From contig DAHZZC010000676.1 in assembly GCA_027435495.1 (NCBI GenBank), forward strand, positions 1 to 16,711: DNA of 16,711 bases. The letters run 5' to 3'. Position 1 is the stretch's first letter, and the number at the start of each line of letters is the position of its first letter. Source of the stretch: Planctomycetales bacterium. GTDB taxonomy: Bacteria > Planctomycetota > Planctomycetia > Isosphaerales > Isosphaeraceae. Position numbers and translations under genes: made by a program. The notes below the pieces were generated by a model. The model worked only from the letters and a program-made list of their open reading frames with translations. It was not told the DNA's origin and did no database searches. This document shows, one piece after another, positions 7,901-11,175 of this stretch.

Positions 7901-8034
7901 ACCAGAAGCGTGAGGCCGGCCGTCATGATATCCGTGACCTTGATCCGCTTCCGGGTGCGCTGCAACTGGTGGTCGATGAACTGCTCATAGTCCAGCAGCT
8001 TGCCGACCGGCTGCGCCGGCGTTCCCACCGTCAT
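1969..8034 (-). CDS. Giant DUF4175-like membrane protein with a ~1350-residue Asn/Gly/Pro/Gln-rich tail
   Basis: 2021 residues in one uninterrupted frame. Residues 1-180 hold three likely membrane helices (about 37-57, 67-91 and 161-179), with a soluble motif AKRIEEADPSFKNSLINYLEL at 101-121 between the second and third. Residues ~200-515 look like beta-rich, Ig-like extracytoplasmic domains. A charged Gln/Glu/Lys helix (~518-542) leads into a low-complexity region, ~543-1890, dominated by N, G, P, Q, S and A. A folded-looking C-terminus follows: a helical LTLNKLSDALKDAETAKELE segment near 1895-1915 and a basic end, YNFRSRIARDNKSRR. The N-terminal architecture resembles planctomycetal DUF4175-type proteins, usually near MoxR/BatA genes; that is recognition, not a search result, and the function is unknown. 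The start is supported by GAGGAGGA 6 bases upstream. A TATAAT box lies upstream, and nadB follows after a short gap. The opposite strand carries long shadow frames. Confidence 0.88.
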   Translation of the reverse strand: MTVGTPAQPVGKLLDYEQFIDHQLQRTRKRIKVTDIMTAGLTLLVGFLGVLFLEVLLDHIFGMPFWLRSIVFWIGLVAATGYAAIRLVLPMIGRINALYAAKRIEEADPSFKNSLINYLELKRQRDQLPKAVLVALESRAVNDLTQVDVEAAVNQHRLMQSIYAFSGVLVVFAVYWAFSPRSPYDSVRRAFLADVVRPTNTQLVNIKPGDEHPELAEIVAGQHVNFEVNVQGTRPEKVVLHHSVDGGKFFAPKELTPGKNLYDPWSITLTNIQQSQDYYFTGGDAESKRYHLEVKPAPTIVEIFHDLDFPEYTQAEDRKAIEGGEIEAIEGTQVTVRARTNIPASYATINFSSQEVMPVGMEIDHEDATRLTGKFKVMKSGTYRINFRTTGNQVNPSPVNYDIIAIPDHSPTARFVLPDKPAVKVPANVKVDLVMAGTDDHGIKEATLHVQQGKDLPTSKDFLENLPPRSELRASETLDLAHLHSRAGDRITYWLTVRDNKQPVSNRFETAKQIIEVGEPIAAQEKKQFENQQAKQREEIQQQNPPPQPDEPNPVSPQDTPPGAQGNPPDAGTSDQPNGGQGGKVSEPQGSQPDQGANAEDPVDRPNNPGGNPQNQLTPEQIRQIQNVLKNRQGQKGQQGAAGNNPAGNNPSGNPDLARQQRNPNGNPPAGGQNPGGVRNNGPNRQNPVQNPGNPAGAPGNNQGQPLNGNPGNPENQVAPGVRNGAPTVGNPNPNPNQNAGNPGNSPESSPPQAGAPGGAMPPGQPGNNGQGQNTPQNPNGPRGANPPNAPNPANPGGPGAANPPGANSPDASNPNGGNPQNPQNGPNPGGQNPPGNSNQANPGGMNPPGGQNPGNPQQGGPSQANPQQGGPSQANPQQGGPNQPNTQPQNGPNGNPNQANPNAGMGSQPNAGGSATQQTSGNSGGTKGGVSPRQGPPNAQPGQPSPASENATQPNGEPQTGGQQPGAGNPNTQGSGNTRNTSGQRKGSKPAGNQAPRDRSGANQGMKPGEAGASGNPNSQENSAGQGANANNSNEAGAPSGESPNGQANPTNGTQQPGPSGTSSNNNPRQGKPGPDPSGAAKNRNQAPGRTSGMPGASNPQPGTNGASNQGEGGQKPSGAPEQTGAPNGPSSTTPNAGREGGGNNQGSQGPSNSAGSPPQGGMKPNQTQGSQGQPNGGPNSQTPQPNGGNPQSGNPNQTQGSQGQPNGGPNSQSPQPNGGNPQSGNPNQTQGSQGQPNGSPNSQSPQSNGGNPQSGMGNPPNPTQPTPGQPNAGNPQTSPNPTQPGMNPPNATQPQAGSPNQTPPSESRPSQGQGPMGPGEPGNSTPKTNQAGNEQPGNPSANGKPTGNPPPGSRSQRENGAQQNGDAGNPKTDFSNPASQRESSPSSPNTNKSNRSGSDSNAGTQNPNQPNPNPSNMRGPQNEQSDLQRGSQQGADQHDKSESAASGTPPPQGQQPPEAEKQNGPGGQKTASQNAASKTQGNNPQGRMSNQEATAKTSGPKSKGQTAKPDKYPAEEKAKPEKYPRPEAKKKAQPKEETPPPQEMENPLRQPETSSNPPLQNQFPTGGNPSNGGGQGGGGSQPGQPMPGQQPQGSGNGGGQPGGQPQQGAGQPQSGPGQGSGTSPSQGSGQPQQGTGPGSGNQPGQGTGPGSGNQPGQGTSQGSGNQPGQGSGNQPGQGMGSQMNPNGGGTPSAGSSGAGSSQAGNHSGQAGGSGQGQAGGPQGAGKPGQGRTQAGNAGGPPSERQASGPRGATPGQGNPSGGTPPGANSASESGVPSQSEQPQGGSNPNGSGNAGQPGQGNSSGQSSQSGGQPGGTSSSGATGGGNQPGMGKNRGGSGASNPIVGGGGDGQQTAGNPGDGSVPKDETTPSPKAEDPANPFGQDDVAPKGAQQSSLTLNKLSDALKDAETAKELEQRTGLSKEQLEQFARQFEKPKVGPGRDGKELEVKVGTQAPVTPGANLPGAGVKRFSSDQIRNTRGITQDAMKGLNQGNGTDPPPQYRQFYYNFRSRIARDNKSRR
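3001..3114. repeat. Four copies of an 18-bp motif spaced 24, 36 and 36 bp
   Basis: ACCGGGCTGATTTCCGGA on the plus strand occurs at 3001, 3025, 3061 and 3097. On the coding strand it encodes SGNQPG, part of a GSGNQPGQGTGPGSGNQPGQ-type array. All spacings are multiples of three, so the frame of the giant gene is kept. Confidence 0.9.
3390..3510 (-). other. Charged Lys/Glu/Pro island inside the disordered tail
   Basis: Around residues 1508-1548 of the giant protein the composition switches from uncharged N/G/P/Q to K, E and P, with KYP repeats (DKYPAEEKAKPEKYPRPEAK, then KKAQPKEE). It divides the tail into a longer Asn-rich part before it and a Gly/Gln-rich, QPGQG-type part after it. The island contains two of the few tyrosines in the tail. 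It could be a linker or an interaction site; the function is unknown. Confidence 0.7.
4265..4543. repeat. Three tandem 93-bp repeats
   Basis: GACTGGGGATTGCC recurs at 4268, 4361 and 4454, exactly 93 bases apart, and the sequence in between is near-identical. Each copy encodes a 31-residue unit of the giant protein, NPNQTQGSQGQPNGGPNSQS followed by PQPNGGNPQSG. Differences between copies are a few point changes (S/G, P/S, T/S, N/K). This suggests recent in-frame duplication. There are no spacers, so it is not a CRISPR array. Confidence 0.95.
5401..5460. repeat. Two perfect 30-bp tandem repeats with partial flanking copies
   Basis: The 30-base unit at 5401-5430 is repeated exactly at 5431-5460. 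Near matches precede it (about 5387-5400) and follow it (5461-5469). It encodes a 10-residue unit, NPQQGGPSQA, in the giant protein. Exact identity at synonymous positions argues for very recent expansion. Confidence 0.95.
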
Positions 8035-8040
8035 GACGCA

Positions 8041-8048
8041 TCCTCCTC
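8041..8048 (-). promoter_or_regulatory. Strong ribosome binding site of the giant gene
   Basis: GAGGAGGA on the minus strand, 6 bases before ATG 8034. It supports that start codon. Confidence 0.75.
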
Positions 8049-8085
8049 ACTGGAGCGACCGCCTTTGTCGAGACTTGACCCGTCC

Positions 8086-8091
8086 ATTATA
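8086..8091 (-). promoter_or_regulatory. -10 box (TATAAT) of the giant gene-nadB unit
   Basis: A perfect TATAAT on the minus strand in a GC-rich spacer, about 50 bases upstream of the giant gene's ATG. It would give a leader of roughly 45 bases. No good -35 is seen at 16-18 bases. The hairpin centred near 8119 lies just upstream of where the -35 would be and could be a binding site. Confidence 0.45.
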
Positions 8092-8162
8092 CGCGGCCGA
8101 CCCCCGAAAGGCACGACTTCTGTCGTCGGATGCGGCGAAGGAATTCGGGGCCGGCGCCTCCG

Positions 8163-9074
8163 TTATCGCGCGGGAACGCTTGTACAGGAGGTCTTGCGGT
8201 CGATCCGCTTGAGGAGACCGGTGAGGACCCGGCCGGGGCCGATCTCGTAGAAAGTGTCGAACCCGTCGGCGATCATCCGGCGCATCGAGTCTTCCCACCG
8301 GACGCCCTGCAAGACCTGGGCCACGAGGGTCCGTCGGATCGCGTCGGGATCGGAATGAGGCTGGGCATCCACGTTCGAGTAGACGGGAATTCGGGGCGAG
8401 TGGATGTCGACCTGGGCGAGAGCCTCGGCCAGCTGGTCGTCGGCCGGCTTCATCAGGTCCGAATGGAACGCGCCGGCGACCGCGAGCGGGACGACCTTTA
8501 TCGCCTCCAGTTCGGAAGCGGCGGCCGGAACGAGTTCCAGGGCGGCCCGATCGCCGGAGACGACGATGTTGCTCGGGCCGAGGAGGTTGGCCTTCCAGAG
8601 CCTTCCAGCGCTCGCGACGCGGCGGCAGAGTTCATCCACGGCCGCCTCGTCGAGCCCGAAGACGCTGGTCATCCCGCTGGGGGTCGCGAGGGCCGCCGCC
8701 TGCATCGCCTGACCCCGGCGCCGGACCAGCTTCAGGCCCGATTCAAAGTCGATCGCGCCGGCGAACGTGAGCGCCGTGTATTCCCCCAGGCTCAGGCCGG
8801 CGGCGCCCTCGCAGGCGCTGATGACCTCAGGGTTGGTCGTTTTGAGGCTCTCAAGTGCGGCGAGGCTGGCGACAAAGATGGCGGGCTGGCTGACGTCGGT
8901 AGCTTCGAGGGCCTCGGCCGGGCCCTCGATGCAGAGCTTGCGGAGGTCGATGCCGAGGATCGCCGAGGCGCGGTCGAACAGTTCGCGAACGGCGGGGAGT
9001 TCCTGATCGAGCTCGCGGCACATCCCCACCGACTGCGCGCCCTGGCCGGGGAACAAAAAGGCGATCCTGGGCAT
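8163..9074 (-). CDS. fabD: Malonyl-CoA:acyl carrier protein transacylase
   Basis: Transfers malonyl groups from CoA to acyl carrier protein, supplying extender units for type II fatty-acid synthesis; cytoplasmic. 303 residues, the normal length. It starts with FLFPGQGAQSVGM (residues 6-18, oxyanion-hole GQGAQ at 10-14). The nucleophile lies in GLSLGEYTAL (Ser95), the carboxylate-binding arginine is in the RRRGQA segment (Arg120), the catalytic histidine is His204 in GAFHS, and a conserved-looking glutamine is present near VAQVLQGV (253-256). GGAGA at 9083-9087, 8 bases before the ATG, supports the start. plsX ends 30 bases upstream, so the two are one transcription unit. fabH, fabG and acpP, which commonly adjoin these genes in other bacteria, are absent; the next gene is the giant membrane protein. 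Confidence 0.96.
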   Translation of the reverse strand: MPRIAFLFPGQGAQSVGMCRELDQELPAVRELFDRASAILGIDLRKLCIEGPAEALEATDVSQPAIFVASLAALESLKTTNPEVISACEGAAGLSLGEYTALTFAGAIDFESGLKLVRRRGQAMQAAALATPSGMTSVFGLDEAAVDELCRRVASAGRLWKANLLGPSNIVVSGDRAALELVPAAASELEAIKVVPLAVAGAFHSDLMKPADDQLAEALAQVDIHSPRIPVYSNVDAQPHSDPDAIRRTLVAQVLQGVRWEDSMRRMIADGFDTFYEIGPGRVLTGLLKRIDRKTSCTSVPAR

Positions 9075-9104
9075 CTTCGATTTCTCCAGGGATAATCTCG
9101 TGGC

Positions 9105-10145
9105 TCAATCCTTCGCGGCGGCGATCTCGGCCGCCGGAGTACCGGCAAGTTGCTCAACGATCCGGTCACGAAGCCGGTCAGAGGCCATCGTGCCGGCGAC
9201 ACGAAGCGCGTTCTTGATCGCCCGGGCGCCCGACGACCCATGGCAAATGATGCAGGCCCCTCGAATACCCAGGAGCGGGGCGCCGCCGAACTCCTCGTAC
9301 TCGAACCGCGACTTGAGCCGCTTCAGCCCGGCCCCCATCTTCTGGCCGGCGTCGCCCGGGAGATCGGGCATCATCCGCATCAGTTCCTCCTTCAACTCGG
9401 AGAAGAGGAACTCGACGGCTCCCTCGCCGGCCTTCAACAGCACGTTGCCGACGAAGCCGTCGCAGATCACGACGCGGGCATCTCCGTTATAGATGTCGCG
9501 CCCCTCGACGTTGCCGTAGAACCGGGAGCCCCAGGGACTCGCCTGGAACATCTCGCGGGTGGTCCGGGTAAGGTCGGTGCCCTTCTCTTCCTCGGCTCCG
9601 ACGTTCAGCAGGCCAATCTTGGCTCCGGTGACGCCCAGGATCTCCTCGGCGTAGATGGCCCCCATGATCCCGTACTGATAGAGGTCTTCGGCCTTGGCGT
9701 TCATGTTGGCGCCGACGTCAATGATGACGATCGGGCCCTTGTGCGAGGGGAAGATCGCCGCGATCCCGGGGCGCCGGACGCCCGGGAGGAACATCTTGGC
9801 GTTGAAGAGGGCCGAGGCCACCATCGCGCCGGTATTCCCGGCCGAGACGACCGCGTGGACATCGCCGGTCGCCATCAGGCCCCAGCACTTCGAGATCGAG
9901 TTGTCGCGCTTCTTGCGAAGCGCCTCGACCGGCTTCTCCTCCATGCCGACGACCTGGCTGGCGTGGACGATCGGCATCCGGTCGCGAGGCGCCGAGGGGT
10001 TCTTCGCCAGTTCGGCCTCGATATGGGCCTGGTCGCCGACGAGGACGACGGTGAGGTCGGGCAGGTCGATCGCCGCCTCGCAGGCTCCCGCCACGATCGG
10101 ACCGGGGGCGAAATCCCCCCCCATCGCGTCCAGGGCGACACGCAT
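9105..10145 (-). CDS. plsX: Phosphate acyltransferase PlsX
   Basis: Converts acyl-ACP to acyl-phosphate, the donor for PlsY in phosphatidic acid synthesis; a peripheral cytoplasmic enzyme. The protein begins MRVALDAMGGDFAPGPIVAG, the family's hallmark N-terminus. It also shows ASQVVGMEEKPVEALRKKRD, SAGNTGAMVASAL, DVGANMNAKAEDLYQYGIMG, GLLNVGAEEEKGTDL, CDGFVGNVLLKAGEGAVEF and EYEEFGGAPLLGIRGACIIC. At 346 residues it matches the usual length. The frame opens further upstream (10298), but GGGAG at 10154-10158, 8 bases before ATG 10145, and the family N-terminus fix the start here. fabD follows after 30 bases. A good promoter with an inverted repeat lies about 155 bases upstream. rpmF, often found before plsX, is not here. 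Confidence 0.97.
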   Translation of the reverse strand: MRVALDAMGGDFAPGPIVAGACEAAIDLPDLTVVLVGDQAHIEAELAKNPSAPRDRMPIVHASQVVGMEEKPVEALRKKRDNSISKCWGLMATGDVHAVVSAGNTGAMVASALFNAKMFLPGVRRPGIAAIFPSHKGPIVIIDVGANMNAKAEDLYQYGIMGAIYAEEILGVTGAKIGLLNVGAEEEKGTDLTRTTREMFQASPWGSRFYGNVEGRDIYNGDARVVICDGFVGNVLLKAGEGAVEFLFSELKEELMRMMPDLPGDAGQKMGAGLKRLKSRFEYEEFGGAPLLGIRGACIICHGSSGARAIKNALRVAGTMASDRLRDRIVEQLAGTPAAEIAAAKD

Positions 10146-10153
10146 CGAATAGA

Positions 10154-10158
10154 CTCCC
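10154..10158 (-). promoter_or_regulatory. Ribosome binding site deciding the plsX start
   Basis: GGGAG on the minus strand, 8 bases before ATG 10145. The longer open frame from 10298 has no family similarity in its first 51 codons. Confidence 0.7.
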
Positions 10159-10299
10159 GGCGTTCTCGCTGCATCGGGTGCAGCCGGTATGAATGTTCGG
10201 GGGAGGCAAAATGAGAGCGGGATGCCGGAAGACGGGCCTGACTTCCCGCTCCGCATCCCGTGGACCGCGGTCCGCTCCCTCGGTCGGACCTGGATCAAC

Positions 10300-10330
10300 G
10301 CCCCTCATGGTAGGAGGGTCCGAGAGGGGC
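10300..10330. promoter_or_regulatory. Inverted repeat around the plsX -10 box, possible operator
   Basis: GCCCCTC (10300-10306) and GAGGGGC (10324-10330) are perfect 7-base inverted arms separated by 17 bases. One arm abuts the -35 box and the other abuts the downstream edge of the -10 box. The arm centres are 24 bases apart, near two helical turns. The position suits a repressor binding site controlling lipid synthesis. It does not resemble the FapR consensus I know. Confidence 0.4.
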
Positions 10331-10336
10331 TGTCAA
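10307..10336 (-). promoter_or_regulatory. Promoter of plsX-fabD (TTGACA-N18-TACCAT)
   Basis: On the minus strand a perfect TTGACA (10331-10336) is followed after 18 bases by TACCAT (10307-10312), which matches four of six -10 positions. The -35 box lies just after the DUF4058 stop codon, and transcription would start near 10300. This separates plsX-fabD from the M16-DUF4058 unit and leaves a leader of about 155 bases without an obvious gene. Confidence 0.5.
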
Positions 10337-10348
10337 GCGGCCGTCGGA

Positions 10349-11137
10349 CTATCGACGCGAGCCCCGCGCCGTCCGCTCCGACCAGGTCCGATCGGCGGCC
10401 TTCTTCAGGGTGGCGAGGGGCCTGGAATAGTCGAGGCCGAGGGCGTATCGACCCCGATCGTAGGCCGTGGCGAAGTGCGCCGCCAGGTCGAGGCCCACGT
10501 CGGCGTCGGGCCTCCTGAGCGGGATCGGGATCGTCGGCAGCGGGTCGCGGATCGTCCAGGCATAGACGCTGGCTTCGGGGCGTTCCTCCGCCCGGGAGAC
10601 GAGGGCGAAGAAGTCGCCGGGCGGAAGCGGTTCCTCCATTGGCAGCCTCTGGCCGCCGAGGAGCAGATCAATCTCGATCAGGTGGAGCTTCTGGCGGATG
10701 GTCGCCCGTCGCTTCCTCTGGTACTTCGCAAAGCCGTCACCAGTCTTGTTGGTCGGACTGAGCAACTCAATCACGCTGACCGGGGTACGACCCGGCATCC
10801 GATGGATCTCGATCCAGACGTTCCGCACCTCCACCTTGCTGCGAGGCAAGGGGATCCGTACGGGCTCGATCGTCGCCGAGGCCACCGCGGCCCCCTCCCC
10901 GCGACCGGCCGCCGAGCGTCGCCCCCGTCGGGCGACGAGCACATCTGGGATCGTCTCCTTGTGCTCCGACTGTGCCCGATCCACCAAATCGATATGAGCC
11001 GCGAGCGTCGCCAGATAGTTCGAGGGCAAGCTTACGTTTAACGATTCACAACAGCATGCGAGCGTCATCAAATGGAAGCCTTCCCAGAGCCCCTGGGCCT
11101 CGATGTAGGGATCCACGCCGGGGAACGGGCTAGGCAT
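10349..11137 (-). CDS. DUF4058 family protein
   Basis: 262 residues starting MPSPFPGVDPYIEAQGLWEG, the characteristic opening of DUF4058, a family I know from cyanobacteria and planctomycetes with no established function. Other family-like segments are ETIPDVLVARR (61-71), VSVIELLSPTNKTGDG (120-135), KYQRKRRATI (138-147), LIEIDLLLGG (153-162) and LPTIPIPLRRPDADVGLDLA (200-219). The PD (64-65), E124 and N130-K131 arrangement recalls the PD-(D/E)XK core of Uma2-type proteins; that link is an inference. No membrane segment or signal peptide is seen. The frame stays open to 11185, but a very strong GGAGGGAGGAGGAG just upstream supports ATG 11137. It starts 38 bases after the M16 peptidase stop and is likely in that operon. 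Confidence 0.85.
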   Translation of the reverse strand: MPSPFPGVDPYIEAQGLWEGFHLMTLACCCESLNVSLPSNYLATLAAHIDLVDRAQSEHKETIPDVLVARRGRRSAAGRGEGAAVASATIEPVRIPLPRSKVEVRNVWIEIHRMPGRTPVSVIELLSPTNKTGDGFAKYQRKRRATIRQKLHLIEIDLLLGGQRLPMEEPLPPGDFFALVSRAEERPEASVYAWTIRDPLPTIPIPLRRPDADVGLDLAAHFATAYDRGRYALGLDYSRPLATLKKAADRTWSERTARGSRR

Positions 11138-11140
11138 CGG

Positions 11141-11154
11141 CTCCTCCTCCCTCC
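11141..11154 (-). promoter_or_regulatory. Strong ribosome binding site deciding the DUF4058 start
   Basis: GGAGGGAGGAGGAG on the minus strand, ending 3 bases before ATG 11137, with GGAGG at optimal spacing (8 bases). It lies in the 38-base gap after the M16 stop codon. Confidence 0.8.
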
Positions 11155-11175
11155 AGGCAGGTCTTTCTTGCGGTT

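Larger units (their letters stand above)
8035..8162 (-). other. Intergenic region between fabD and the giant gene
   Basis: 128 bases on the minus strand after fabD. It holds a small hairpin, ACGAC-loop-GTCGT (about 8112-8125), followed by a short T-rich stretch on the minus strand, and then the TATAAT box of the next transcription unit. It probably both weakly ends the fabD transcript and starts the next one. Confidence 0.4.

Noticed and set aside
8112..8125. ACGAC-loop-GTCGT hairpin as a firm intrinsic terminator for fabD
   Set aside because: Only 5 bp with a short, interrupted T stretch; recorded within the spacer description but not called a terminator.
5821..8250. 809-codon plus-strand open frame opposite the giant gene
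   Set aside because: It is antisense to a well-supported gene, runs across the fabD-giant gene spacer, has an Arg/Leu/Asp-rich composition typical of shadows in GC-rich DNA, and shows no family motif.
10146..10348. rpmF (ribosomal protein L32) upstream of plsX, as in many bacteria
   Set aside because: No frame in this 203-base gap encodes an L32-like protein; the region holds only the promoter, the inverted repeat and a leader.
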